Positions 1-9,768 of a DNA stretch of 64,000 nt are shown one piece after another (position 1 is the stretch's first letter; every line of letters begins with the position of its first letter). The notes under the pieces were generated by a model that saw only the letters and a program-made list of their open reading frames with translations, was not told the DNA's origin and did no database searches. The position numbers and the translations under genes are program-made. The DNA is from Helianthus annuus (Eukaryota; Streptophyta; Magnoliopsida; Asterales; Asteraceae). Location of the stretch: assembly GCF_002127325.2 (NCBI RefSeq), contig NC_035448.2, forward strand, positions 13,221,408 to 13,285,407, given 5' to 3'.

Positions 1-630
1 AAAATATATAAAAAAAATTTATCAACATTCTCCTACGTGTTAGAATCCTAAGCATAAAAAAATATTATATTTTTTTCACGAAAAAGCCCTGATTTTGAAT
101 TATAGTCGATGATTCTCAAAACGAAAATCGTAAATATGTAAAAATAAATTTATTCATTTAAGTGAATATTATATAACTTTTAACCATTATATAAACAGTG
201 TGTTCTAATAAATTCATTTATTTCTAATGCTTCTCTAATAATTTTAAAATATCTAGCGGGCCTCCTGAGAATATTTACATGATAAGGAAGATATATTTCA
301 AAATGTTAACTATGTCGTAAGAGTTTTAAGACTATAGTTGGAGGAATCTTAAAATTAGGGCATTGTTATATATAAAAAATTATTAATCATTTTGCTTAGG
401 ATAAATGAAATGAGTAAAAGAACCTTGAAGTTCAACCTGATCATAATCAATGCATATGAATGGTTCCATCCATGTAAAACCAAACTACAGTGGAATAAAG
501 GGAAGAGCAGGCCATGTTGAAGATATAAGGACCCATCTAATCTGTTACCGATAATTTATTAATAAATCATAAGTCTATCCTCATCCTAAATTTAATATAA
601 CAGTTTTATATCCAACTATTATTTTAATAT
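1..630. other. AT-rich intergenic DNA
   Basis: No ORF, repeat end or RNA gene is recognised. The sequence is AT-rich, with short runs of A and T as in plant intergenic DNA. Confidence 0.5.
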
Positions 631-779
631 GCTTTGTACACAAAGCTCTTGCAAGTGTGGGGTCCGAGGTGTCATGTTAATTTGGGTATGATGTACGCAT
701 CCTTACCCTGCATTTTTGTAAAAGGCTAATTTCACGATTCGAACATGTTACCTCCAAGTCACATGACAACAACGTTACC
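631..779 (-). mobile_element. Au-like SINE (tRNA-derived)
   Basis: Read on the minus strand the segment starts GGTAACGTTGTTGTCATGTG. It contains a pol III B-box-like GTTCGAATC (plus 738-746), then an ATGCAGGGTAAGG block followed by GCGTACA, and ends near GAGCTTTGTGTAC. From memory this is the order and wording of the plant Au SINE family, a short tRNA-derived retroelement transcribed by RNA polymerase III and mobilised in trans by LINE enzymes. The copy is diverged. The usual T-rich 3' tail and a target-site duplication are not obvious, so the left boundary is approximate. It encodes no protein. Confidence 0.7.
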
Positions 780-1706
780 AAAACCAATCTCATTATCGAA
801 TCCTCTCGTTTGGATTATATAATGGCTACGAGCATCATCATAAGAAAAATAACTTTTAAAGCATGTACAACTTACATCACATTAGACGGAGAGTCAATGA
901 CTATGTACCAGTACTTTCTAGAATACCCATTAACATTTTTACATAGCATTCTATTTTGTCTGGTCTAAAACCTCTTGTAGTTTGTATGCAGTTAGTTTTG
1001 CTAAATATGTATGATGTGTGGTTATAGAAGAACAAGTCGGGTATGTTGAAGGCATATCAGTAACCAACTAATAGGATCCATTAACTCGCAACAAGTCGGG
1101 TATGTTGAAGGCTTCAAACCGACTGATACACAAAAAAAACTTTTGTGAATCTAATTTTTTGTTGCCTAAACAACTAAGCGAAAGTAATGTTACTATCTAA
1201 ACACGTAATCATATAACAAGTCAACCTAAAACATAAAAATGTTTTAATGCTTAATCATGAAACTTTCTTTCTTGATTATGGCTTTAAAAACTTGACAATC
1301 ATAGCTTAAAACTTATTAACAATTAACAAATACTATAATTATCAATTACCCAAATAAAATACAATCCACTAGGACAAGATGGTTACTAAAGGTTTAAAGA
1401 AAGTGAAGTGAGACAAGTGGGTTGTCAATGTGTGTTGTGATGGTTGGTGACTATACAACTCACCCTTTCTTCATATTATAACATTTCCCCCTTACACTTT
1501 AATCACTTTACACTTTTAACCTTATCTTCAGCTTCAATTCTAACCCATTTCAAGAAATAGTAACATGAAAACTCAAGAAGCAAGGTAGCTTTAACTTTTA
1601 GCATATGCGGAAACCATAACCCTTTGATGAAAACAATGTGTGTATGCAAGTAAAAAATGAAATATGTACATCTTGAAATGATCTTACTAATGTTTTTTAA
1701 ACCTGT
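780..1706. other. intergenic DNA downstream of the zinc-finger gene
   Basis: No coding region is seen. A 22-bp direct repeat, ACAAGTCGGGTATGTTGAAGGC at about 1032-1053 and 1090-1111 with a 58-bp offset, is the only clear structure. The right part should hold the 3' UTR and polyadenylation signals of the minus-strand zinc-finger gene, but no decisive signal was picked. Confidence 0.4.
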
Positions 1707-3041
1707 TTAGAACAAACCAAGTAATGTTGTTGATTCATGGTTAGTGGTATCAACCCATGGCTTGTACTTTGTGGTACCACTATTCATGATCACATCTTCT
1801 TCCATTGTATCCGGAAGCATGTTGAGATCAAGAAAACCTCGAATTTCTCGAATCGGCTCTTTCACTTTTTCAATCAGGCTCATGTTGGTTTGTTGATTCT
1901 TTTTAACTTCTGCAATCATGTGTGATCTCTTGTGACCTCCTAAAGCTTGCCCTGATGAGAAAACTTTCAAGCAAATTTGACATTCATGTGCTCCCAACAC
2001 TATTGTTTTCTTCAAAGGACCAACACCACCAAGATTGAAATTGTGTGATTGGTGATGATTATCAGATGGTTTTGCATTGAACCCATTGGACATATGCTCA
2101 TGATTGAACATGGGTTTGTGTTCGATTGTGTTTTCGCCTTCGGTTTTTGAATCTAGAGTTTCTTTTAACTTCTTGTGACTTGCTTTATGTCCACCAAGGG
2201 CTTGATAAGAGTGAAAACTTTTGTTACAAGTTATGCACTTAAATTTTCTCTTGCTTGGCTCCTCATATTTCCCAAAACTTAACTCATTTCCTTCATCGAA
2301 TCCGTCGTTTTCGATCACAATTTTTGTCAATTCAGTAGAACCAATCTGGGGTTCAACAGATTTCTTGATCTTGGAACCATTTTTAATTGCCTTTTGACCA
2401 TTAGTTTTAGTCAACTTCACAAAAGCAGAGGAATCGCAGTGCTCAGATGATCCAATTTCACTACCCCATTTCCACTCATCTCTAGAAAGCATCATCAAAC
2501 ACATAGCAATCTCAGTTTCTTGATCTTGCTCGATATCCGACACCATACTCGTCGAACCATGATTATTGTTGTTATTAGTATTCATAGACAGTGAAGATGA
2601 GTCTTCTATGATGGTGGTAGTGGTAACAGTTGTAGAAGTAACTACATACCTTTTATTTCCTTTCTTTCTTGATCTTGATTTCTTGATTCGACACAACTTG
2701 GTACCCGAATTTTCGTTATCCGGACGACTAATCCAAGATTCTTGATTCAAATTGTTGCTTGACACTTTTTCAGAGTGACATTTCATGTGTCCAAATAAGG
2801 CTTTCCAAGATTGAAAACCTTTACCACATTCTTTACAAAGCTTATCAAGAACCACAAAACAATTGTTATTGTTCTCCACTTCACTTGTATCTTTTACTTT
2901 TGGAGTCTTTTTTGGATCTTTCCTCAATTCGTAACCCGAGTCGTTAGAATTCGAACCGCCATTGTTCACATATGTGAGCTTCTTCATATGCTTCTTCTTT
3001 TTCATCGGTTCTTGATCGGTTTCTTGGATCGAATTCGACAT
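1707..3041 (-). CDS. Q-type C2H2 zinc-finger transcription factor (ZAT-like, three fingers, EAR motif)
   Basis: Intronless 444-residue protein with three widely spaced C2H2 fingers. Finger 1 is at about residues 69-89 (FQSWKALFGHMKCH, a variant helix without QALGGH). Finger 2 is at 269-289 and finger 3 at 354-374, both with the plant-specific QALGGH DNA-contact helix. A basic stretch KKSRSRKKGNKR near 119-130 is a likely nuclear localisation signal. CLMMLSRD near 181-188 matches a box seen in ZAT-type proteins. LDLNMLP at 404-410 is a DLN-type EAR repression motif, so it is inferred to act in the nucleus as a transcriptional repressor, as in the ZAT family. Single-exon structure and length fit that family. 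The start is the first ATG and lies about 175 bp downstream of a CT-rich leader. No exact orthologue is claimed, so no symbol is given. Confidence 0.9.
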   Translation of the reverse strand: MSNSIQETDQEPMKKKKHMKKLTYVNNGGSNSNDSGYELRKDPKKTPKVKDTSEVENNNNCFVVLDKLCKECGKGFQSWKALFGHMKCHSEKVSSNNLNQESWISRPDNENSGTKLCRIKKSRSRKKGNKRYVVTSTTVTTTTIIEDSSSLSMNTNNNNNHGSTSMVSDIEQDQETEIAMCLMMLSRDEWKWGSEIGSSEHCDSSAFVKLTKTNGQKAIKNGSKIKKSVEPQIGSTELTKIVIENDGFDEGNELSFGKYEEPSKRKFKCITCNKSFHSYQALGGHKASHKKLKETLDSKTEGENTIEHKPMFNHEHMSNGFNAKPSDNHHQSHNFNLGGVGPLKKTIVLGAHECQICLKVFSSGQALGGHKRSHMIAEVKKNQQTNMSLIEKVKEPIREIRGFLDLNMLPDTMEEDVIMNSGTTKYKPWVDTTNHESTTLLGLF

Positions 3042-3212
3042 GTTTGGTGAAAAAAAAGTGCGAAATTCGGATCAGACTGAAGTCAAACTAATCCAAGAAC
3101 AAGATCTAGTCTTGATGGAATAAGATGAAATAGGCAATCAACAACATAACAAGCAAAGAAAAGCTACTCTCTCTCTAAAGCTTTGAGTGATTCTCTCTCT
3201 AGAAATACATAT

Positions 3213-3216
<4 letters not shown>

Positions 3217-3252
<36 letters not shown>
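3217..3252. repeat. (AG)18 microsatellite
   Basis: Eighteen uninterrupted AG units, reading (CT)18 on the sense strand of the zinc-finger gene about 175 bp before its ATG. It lies in the probable promoter or 5' UTR. CT/GA tracts are common in plant leaders and bind GAGA-type BBR/BPC factors. Whether this one does is inference. Confidence 0.95.
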
Positions 3253-3255
<3 letters not shown>

Positions 3256-4248
3256 GTTTTGAGGTGAAGACGAAGAAACCCATGCATGGAAGCAAGGATA
3301 GATAAAACTAAAAAGTGATGGCAGCACATGTGCTCAACTGAGAATCCTATGGTTACCTAACTAACTGACTCTCTGGTAGTTAGTTATTCATGTGTACTTT
3401 CTCTCTTTCAATGTTACAAACATGACAGCAGGACGTACAAGTCTCTATAGCATATTGCTTTTAAGTTTTAGTTCAGATATTTTGGGGGGTTGCTAATGGA
3501 AAGTTGTAGTTTATTATCTGAATGATACAACTATGCAAACAACTGTCGCGAAATTTCGTTATTGATGTTGAGATGATCAAAGTTTATGGGTCCCAAACAC
3601 ACCTAAAGTTTGCCGTCAGGATGATAATTTGACCAATAAAGGCATGACATATTGCAGTTATTACAAAAGTGGCACAACAGGGGCAAGAGGGTCATTGCAG
3701 CAACGGGCCCACAGAAGCCGTTTGTAAAGTAAAGAATCCAAATAAATGGTGTTGTTATAGTATCGGTGTAATCTTCTTGTTGATTAAATTATCTAATTAC
3801 GGCCGGAAAACAGTCAAATACACAATCTTACAATCTTAGACCATAAGAAAGTTCAGTGATGACTGAAACAAATGTCCTACGTTTGGGTATGAAGCGATAT
3901 GTGGTCATTTAGTTAGCAAAGGGATTTGAAGTTAAAAAAAAGTATAGCGGAGCTTGAACTCCTGTAATGATTAGATATTATAATTGAACTAGGTTAGTTC
4001 CCCATGTGTTACACGTTGAACAATTTAAACTATATAATAAGTATTTCTTGTAAATGTAAATCAACGACGGAGACATTTATATATATTTGATAAATAATGA
4101 AACTAATAATAATAGTAAAAAATCTCATACATGTGTACAGAGTCGTCTGTAAGAATTCATGTACCCTGTTTGAGCTCGAAAAAATTCTTTCGTAATGTTT
4201 TAATATTATTATTTAATTTTAAAATAAAATGGGTATTGGGCTCAGTAA
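3253..4248. other. upstream region of the zinc-finger gene
   Basis: No convincing coding sequence. The part next to the gene should contain its promoter; clustered CTCTCT blocks near 3165-3205 continue the pyrimidine-rich leader. The rest is ordinary AT-rich intergenic DNA running up to the MITE. Confidence 0.4.
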
Positions 4249-4448
4249 GAGCATGTTTGGTTATGTTTTTTGAAACAACTTATAGACTTATTGGGGTTTT
4301 GGAAAAGTCAGTATGGAGTGTCTTATTGACTTATTGGTTTTTTCCTCTCACATACACCCATATTGTCAAACATCATTTTGTAGATTATGACTTTTCAAAA
4401 AGCCAATAAGTCAATAAATTTTTTCAGAAAGCTTAGCCAAACATGCCC
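4249..4448. mobile_element. Tourist-like (PIF/Harbinger) MITE
   Basis: A 200-bp non-coding element with imperfect terminal inverted repeats of about 45 bp. The left end is GAGCATGTTTGG and the right end CCAAACATGCCC; inside, CTTATAGACTTATTGG is mirrored by CCAATAAGTCAATAAA. It is flanked on both sides by TAA (4246-4248 and 4449-4451), the 3-bp target-site duplication of PIF/Harbinger elements. No transposase is present, so it would depend on a related autonomous element. Confidence 0.85.
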
Positions 4449-5549
4449 TAAAGCTAATGCCAATGGGTATTGGGCTCACTAAGAGCATGTTTGGTATGCT
4501 ATTTTAAAAAAATTAACATAGATATCAGGTTTTTTTTTTATAAAAACACGTGCCCCTCGAAATCACAGACCCTGTACGGTGGTCCTCCCCACACACCCTT
4601 ATCACCCCCAATGCATGTGTATACTCATTTAAGTAATCTATATACATTTGATGATATCCTATATTTTTTTTGTATTCAATTAACATTTTTCTATTTAGTA
4701 TTATTTGCAATTATTAACATTTTTCTAAATGTATATATAGAGTATGGATGTTACTGAATTTTTGAAGAATAATTTTTTATTTTGACATATATATTCAAAC
4801 TTATAATTATATAATGTAGTCATGAATTTTAATAAAATTCAAAAAAGCGTGAAACCCTTTTCAAATTTCAATAAAAGGGTTATAATTATCAGATAAACAT
4901 TTTTCTATTTAATATTATCTACAAATTAGAAGATAAATTATTAGAAAATAAATATGAAAGAAATGCGGAAAAACCCAAAAATAGGTGCATCCAATGAATG
5001 ACACGTGTCACACATTGGTTTACTTTATTATATGTATAGATTAAATAAAAATAAAAAAAAACCATCACAAAAATTCTATTGGTCATCCACTTTTGAATAA
5101 GACGTTTTAAGGGAAACACCCCAACCCAAAATGCACTAAAAACGCCCACGGGGGCGGTGTGCACCCATGATTGGGGCGTTTTTTGCCAACACCACGTTCA
5201 AAACCTTGGCCACTACAACTGGTCTAATGGGATAAAGTCTTGATGGATTTATTAGGTTATATCAGCATTATGTAAACAAGGGCTTTCACGATGAAATAAA
5301 GCCCCCCCCCCCCCCCCCCTATAAAGTTCCTTTCTAACATATAAAAAAAGAATTAAAAAAAAAAGAAAATAAAACTGATTGGTAACTTGCAATGTGTTGA
5401 ATCAAGTGGGTCCCCGAACCATCCTTTGGCACTTGTTATCTGCTTAGCAAATCCCTATATAGCACCCCTTCATAATGCTTTCCATATAAGTGTTCGGGGC
5501 GTTAATGAAGGTGATGTGGCAGGGGGCGTGAGATCACACCGTGTGGCCT
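4449..5549. other. AT-rich intergenic DNA with a partial MITE-end duplication and a C18 tract
   Basis: Positions about 4464-4495 repeat the junction seen at 4230-4260 (GGGTATTGGGCTCA then AAGAGCATGTTTGG) without a full element following. An uninterrupted run of 18 C lies at 5302-5319. No gene is supported. Confidence 0.6.
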
Positions 5550-6114
5550 TAGGAGCGTGTATGGTTCGGTTCGGTTATTAGCCTTAACCGAAACTGGAAT
5601 CGAAGTCATCGGTTAATCTATTTTATTAACCAATCGGTTTTTGGTTCGAGTTACCCGGTTAGATTGTCGGTTTTCAATTCGTTCGGTTTATTTCGGTTAA
5701 TAATCAAAACCAAACTCGAGCTAAATTTTTTTGCTTAGAAATACATCAAAAGTAGTTATAAATATATGAAACAGATGTATAAATACATGAAATGGAGCTA
5801 TAGATACATGATATGAAAGTATAAAACAAGAACATCAAAAGTAGTTATGAATACATGAAACGGATATATAAATACATGAAATGGAGGTATAGATACATGA
5901 TATGAAAGTATGAAACAAGAAATACATGAAATATGAAGGTATAAACGCTAGAAATAAATGAAAATATGAATGGTTCGGTTAATTTTGGTTATCTAAGGGT
6001 AAAAAAATCGATAACCGGTTTTCGGTTAATATATTTCGTTGATTTTGATTTCGGTCTAGTTTCGTCTGTTTTCGGTTCACTTTCGGTTAACAATTTGGTT
6101 ATTGCTCACCCCTA
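5550..6114. mobile_element. probable hAT-like MITE rich in TTCGGTT
   Basis: The right end TTGCTCACCCCTA matches hAT-type ends of the form TAGGGGTGAGCAA. The left end TAGGAGCGTGTATGG is a diverged counterpart. Both arms are packed with GGTTCGGTT and AACCGAAAC words in opposite orientation, surrounding an AT-rich core. No 8-bp target duplication is visible, so the left limit is uncertain. No coding capacity. Confidence 0.55.
5743..5920. repeat. two-copy 89-bp tandem repeat
   Basis: Copy 1 (5743-5831) and copy 2 (5832-5920) both begin ACATCAAAAGTAGTTAT and end near AAACAAGA, with few differences. They form the core of the surrounding MITE-like element. The internal words ATACATGAAA and ATACATGATATGAAAG repeat at shorter spacing. 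Confidence 0.85.
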
Positions 6115-6839
6115 GATACGTAACATATCAAATTTTTAAATTATTTTTTTTATAGAAATACTATACTCAAATTAGAAAGAATAGAATGTTCGCTTATTAT
6201 TAAAAAAAAATTTTCTATCCACTTTGAAATAGCCGAGTAGTGTTGGGGAATTAGATAAATCTTAGGGTAGGAGCGGGTCAGGGGTTGAATCTTTATGGTG
6301 TGCAAGTTTAGCCATTCAAGAAAAACAGACGTCTTTTTTTGTTAGTTTTTACAATAATAACCTTTTAGAAAAAGCAAAAAGAAGTTAATTTTTTTTGTTT
6401 TAACTGAATTTGTGGTTCACTCATGATCCACACGACTACATAGAGAAGGGATAATGTGATAACCATAAACTTATTTGATAACCGAAGGGTGTGTGGACCG
6501 ATTTAAGAAAAATTACTCAGTAACTGGACGACTAACGATTAATCGCCGACTAATCGTCACCTAGTCGCGATATTTACAACACTGAAAAAAACCAAGAAAA
6601 ATGCTTTAAAACGAGTAAAATAACACAAGAAAATGGCATAAACAAACTATTATTACTATATATTACTATATATTACTATTACTATATATTACTAAATGAA
6701 GTTAAATGAACAGTGATTATAATAATATAATAATATATAGTTTTTTTAAATACTTTTATTATTTTAATATTATAATATAATATTAGTTATTTTTATTATT
6801 TTTATTACTTTTTAACTTTAATTCTTTTTTTAATATCAG
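6115..6839. other. AT-rich intergenic DNA
   Basis: No gene is seen. A TATTACTATA microrepeat lies near 6652-6690, followed by long A/T stretches to 6830. Confidence 0.5.
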
Positions 6840-7420
6840 GGTTTGGGCTAAGTTTGGTGTCAACCGATATCGAACCAGTACTGGTATCGAAAACACCGGG
6901 ACGGTCCTGTTCGGTATCAGTACATGAACGTAAAAACCAGCACTAATACAGAAAATGCCAAAAGTTGGTGCCGAATTGATATTGGAAATCTTTTGGTTCG
7001 GGAAATTCAGTGCTGCTACCTGGTACCATTTGCTAATCTCTGATCACGGTTACTTTACGAACAACGGTATCGTACAACTTTTTTTTTTGTTGATTTTCTT
7101 CGACTTTTATTTTTTCCTTTTTTAGTTTCAGGGGTAGGGATGAGCTCGGTGCCAACCGATACAGAATCGGTACTGATACCGAAAATACCGGTTACGGTAC
7201 CGGTATATGAAGGTAAAAAACGGTAGTGAATCGGTACTAGGAACGCCAAAAGTCGGTACCGAATTGGTACTTAAGATCTTTCGGTTCGGCAAATTTGGTA
7301 CCGGTACCTAAAACAATATGCTCATCTCTGACCACGGGTTTCATACGAACAACATTGTTACCATACAACTTTTTTGGTTGATTTTTTAGGTTATCTTTTA
7401 GTATTTTTTTCTACATTTTC
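6840..7420. repeat. tandem duplication (period about 290 bp) carrying GGTACC-rich hAT-like MITE copies
   Basis: Two related units lie head to tail: GTGTCAACCGATA near 6860 recurs as GTGCCAACCGATA near 7150, and the trailing TACAACTTTTTT recurs 288 bp later. Each unit contains a GGTACCGGTACCGAA-type element ending CTCATCTCTGA or a decayed version. The second copy retains TAGGGATGAGCTCGG at its left end (about 7134). A third relative without the duplicated flank lies at 22352-22595. The 64-residue minus ORF across copy 2 is judged an artefact. Confidence 0.7.
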
Positions 7421-7723
7421 TTTTTATTCTTGTTAGCAGTTCCGTTCGCAACACGCTCGTAATGATTTCAAAACAAATATAAACATAGACTAAATAGTTG
7501 CGGTGAACTTCTTTAAACCTAGTTATTACTTAAAATGGGTAAATATGTAATTTTTATGATTTAGTAAAAAGAAGGGTAAAAAAGTCGTTTTATAATATAT
7601 TTTTAATGAAATGGGTATATTTGATATTTCTAACTCTTTAAAAGGGGAAATATGTAATTTAATTTTTGGCTTGGGTAAATATGTAATTTATTAAGTTTAT
7701 AGGGGGATATATGTAATTGCCCC
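7421..7723. other. AT-rich intergenic DNA
   Basis: No coding region. The short phrase ATATGTAATTT recurs several times near 7540-7715, probably as the decayed flank of the foldback element that follows. Confidence 0.4.
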
Positions 7724-8128
7724 AAATTACAAAAAATCGTCTTTTATGTATGTTACTTATTGCAAACTGTGTCATTTGTCTTCAATAATTACAGAAAACG
7801 TACTCGCTGTTTGTAAAACTTTGCAAGTTATGTTTTTTAGCCCTATCTCAGTTAATTTTTGTGGTTAAACCTGACCAAATGGACCCCACATGAGGGTATT
7901 TTTGTGGTTAAATCTGAACAAATGGACATCACATAAGAGTAAAATGACCAAAATACCCTCATGTGGGGTCCATTTGGTCATATTTAACCACAAAAAAATA
8001 ACTGAGTTAGGGCTAAAGGACATAACTTGCAAGGGTTTTGCAAACATCGAGTATGTTTTCTGTAATTATTGAAGACAAAAGACACAGTTTGCAATAAGTT
8101 ATATACACAAAGGACGATTTTGTAATTT
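7724..8128. mobile_element. long inverted-repeat (foldback) MITE, about 405 bp
   Basis: The left arm from AAATTACAAAAAATCG is mirrored by the right arm ending CGATTTTGTAATTT. Matching landmarks in order include TTATTGCAAACTGTG, CTTCAATAATTACAGAAAA, TAGCCCTA and CCCCACATGAGGGTATTTT, so arms of roughly 180 bp surround a short core at about 7905-7945. The overlapping 60-residue ORFs on both strands are palindrome artefacts. The superfamily is undetermined; no clear target duplication was found. Confidence 0.8.
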
Positions 8129-8160
8129 ACTCTTATTAGTTAGTGGTTATTTATTTATTT

Positions 8161-8491
8161 TAGAGTAAATTTGAGAAATTCGTCCATAAGGTTTGGGCAT
8201 GTTTGCCAGTTTCATCCAAAACAACTTTTTTGTACCATATTGTCCTTTACTTTTGAGATTTTTTGTCATTTTCATTCAAATGTCTAATTTAGGTTTTTTT
8301 TCAGTCATATATTTGGATGAAAATGACAAAAAGTCACAAACCTTATGGACGATTTTAGCAAAAGAGTTAGAGGTTTGGATTAAAATGGCAAAAATTCTAA
8401 AAGTGAAGGGCAATATGGTACAAAAAAGTTGTTTTGGATGAAACTAGCAAACATAACCAAACCTCAGGGATGATTTTGGCAATTTACTCTA
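8161..8491. mobile_element. second inverted-repeat MITE, TAGAGTAAAT ends
   Basis: Starts TAGAGTAAATTTGAG and ends GGCAATTTACTCTA. The arms share CCAAACCT, TTTCATCCAAAACAAC and TTTTTGTACCATATTG in opposite orientation. It is non-coding and resembles Mutator-like or foldback MITEs, but no 9-bp duplication could be confirmed. Confidence 0.7.
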
Positions 8492-8514
8492 GAAAATATA
8501 AAGCAAATTAGAGA

Positions 8515-8634
8515 TTTGGATGAAAATGACAAAAAATCTCAAAAGTGAAGGACAATATTGTACAAAAAAAGTTGTTTTGGATGAAACTGACAAACACGCC
8601 CAAACCTCTGGGACAATTTTGGCAATTTACTCTA
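8515..8634. repeat. extra single arm of the 8161-8491 MITE
   Basis: Repeats the right arm of the preceding element (GATTTGGATGAAAATGACAAAAA, cut at 20 here: GATTTGGATGAAAATGACAA, through GGCAATTTACTCTA) in the same orientation. This suggests a rearranged tandem copy or the remnant of a second insertion. Confidence 0.65.
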
Positions 8635-8809
8635 TATTTTATCTTATATAATGTAAGTTTTAACATGAATGAATTAGGGTTTATCTTGAGCAGTAAACAC
8701 ATATTTGTGCGTGAGTTCAAGTTTTGTGTGATTAATGCCTTCAAAACCCAACAATTAATTAGTTAAATTGGAAGTTAAGCGTAGTTATACTCAATCAGTA
8801 CTTTCAAAG
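8632..8809. repeat. first copy of a tandem duplication split by the LTR element
   Basis: About 178 bp ending at the CAAAG target site reappear at about 16122-16298 with few changes. The continuation of this first copy after CAAAG (GGTTGTGATGATTAAGCACACC) lies beyond the 3' LTR at 16095-16116. The duplication is therefore older than the retrotransposon insertion. Confidence 0.85.
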
Positions 8810-9696
8810 TGAAGGGGTAAGGTCCCAAAAACCTCATAAAAAGGATTTGAGACCATACCACAAACTGGCCTTTCAACCTTTTAACCTTGCGCGGCCGCGC
8901 ATTGGTCTTACAAAAGGAAGAAAGTAATCAACAATTTATAGTCGCGCGCCCAAAGGAAAGCATAAAATCCTTGCGCCTTCTTCCCTTAGCAAAGGATTAA
9001 AATCCTGAAGATCAATACTTCCGCCCAAATATCCAAACTTGGATATTATTTTGCCCAGACTTGAGATTTATACATCTGTGTCCACACAGTAAGGTGTCAC
9101 ACTAGATTACAGCAGTAATCTTCTAGAAAGAATATGATCGTGCACCACCCAGACGGTTATAACCGTCTGGACACGTGTCATTACCACAGGCATCCCTGAA
9201 ACCACAACGAAAGCATACAATTGGAGAATGATCTCCAAATTAATCACTTTCCACGTGGCAATCCCCCAGCCATAGATCAAACCACGATCCGTGTGCATTC
9301 ACATCGGATCGAAACAACTTAACGTGGGATCAAAGAATTTAACAGAAGAAAATATAACCGCTACGGCGTTAGCATCTTCCGTCATCTTTTCAATAACAAG
9401 TTTTCCCTCCCAAACTCCCGGTTATGAATACAAGAACTGTTCAGGTATAAACTCATATCACACTCACTTCTCAAATACTATCTCTTCTCCATTACCAATA
9501 CTTATTCTCACACCGGAGTCGGGTCAAGGAGAGAACCCTCTTCTCCCCTTGGCGAGGCTAACAGTGCTCTTTTTTGCAGAACCACCGGAGAAGAAGTTCG
9601 GTAGCAACTGAATCAACCGAGAGAGAGCTAACCCTTTTATGTGGATTCAAACCCCCTAGATATTTCGGTTCCGACCATTTATCTGGTGTTTCTTCA
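8810..9696 (+). repeat. 5' LTR of the Tat element (887 bp)
   Basis: Begins TGAAGGGGTAAGG and ends GTGTTTCTTCA. It contains a perfect 18-bp palindrome AGACGGTTATAACCGTCT (9151-9168) and two G-boxes, ACACGTGTCA (9171-9180) and CCACGTGGCA (9251-9260). The TATA box of the 3' copy (TTATAAATACAAG) reads TTATGAATACAAG here (about 9420), a likely weakening change. The short ORFs inside are not considered genes. Confidence 0.9.
9151..9260 (+). promoter_or_regulatory. candidate LTR enhancer: MYB-like palindrome and two G-boxes
   Basis: AGACGGTTATAACCGTCT is a perfect palindrome whose halves match the GGTTA/AACCG cores bound by MYB factors. CACGTG lies at 9172-9177 and 9252-9257; the second, in CCACGTGGC, is a strong bZIP/bHLH G-box. 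The arrangement is about 160-270 bp before the presumed TATA. Motif meaning is established knowledge; use by this LTR is inference. In the 3' LTR the palindrome has one mismatch (AACCATCT). Confidence 0.5.
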
Positions 9697-9768
9697 TTGG
9701 CGCCCACCGTTTTCTCAGTTTTCTAGTTTCTACCTCGTTTCGATTCAGTTCATCCCATTTTTCTGTTT

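Noticed and set aside
5302..5319. C18 run as a functional G-quadruplex
   Set aside because: A single homopolymer may be inflated by sequencing and has no partner tracts nearby.
7733..8110. tRNA or structured ncRNA suggested by the strong palindrome
   Set aside because: Symmetry extends over the whole 405 bp, with no cloverleaf or A/B boxes; it is better explained as a MITE.
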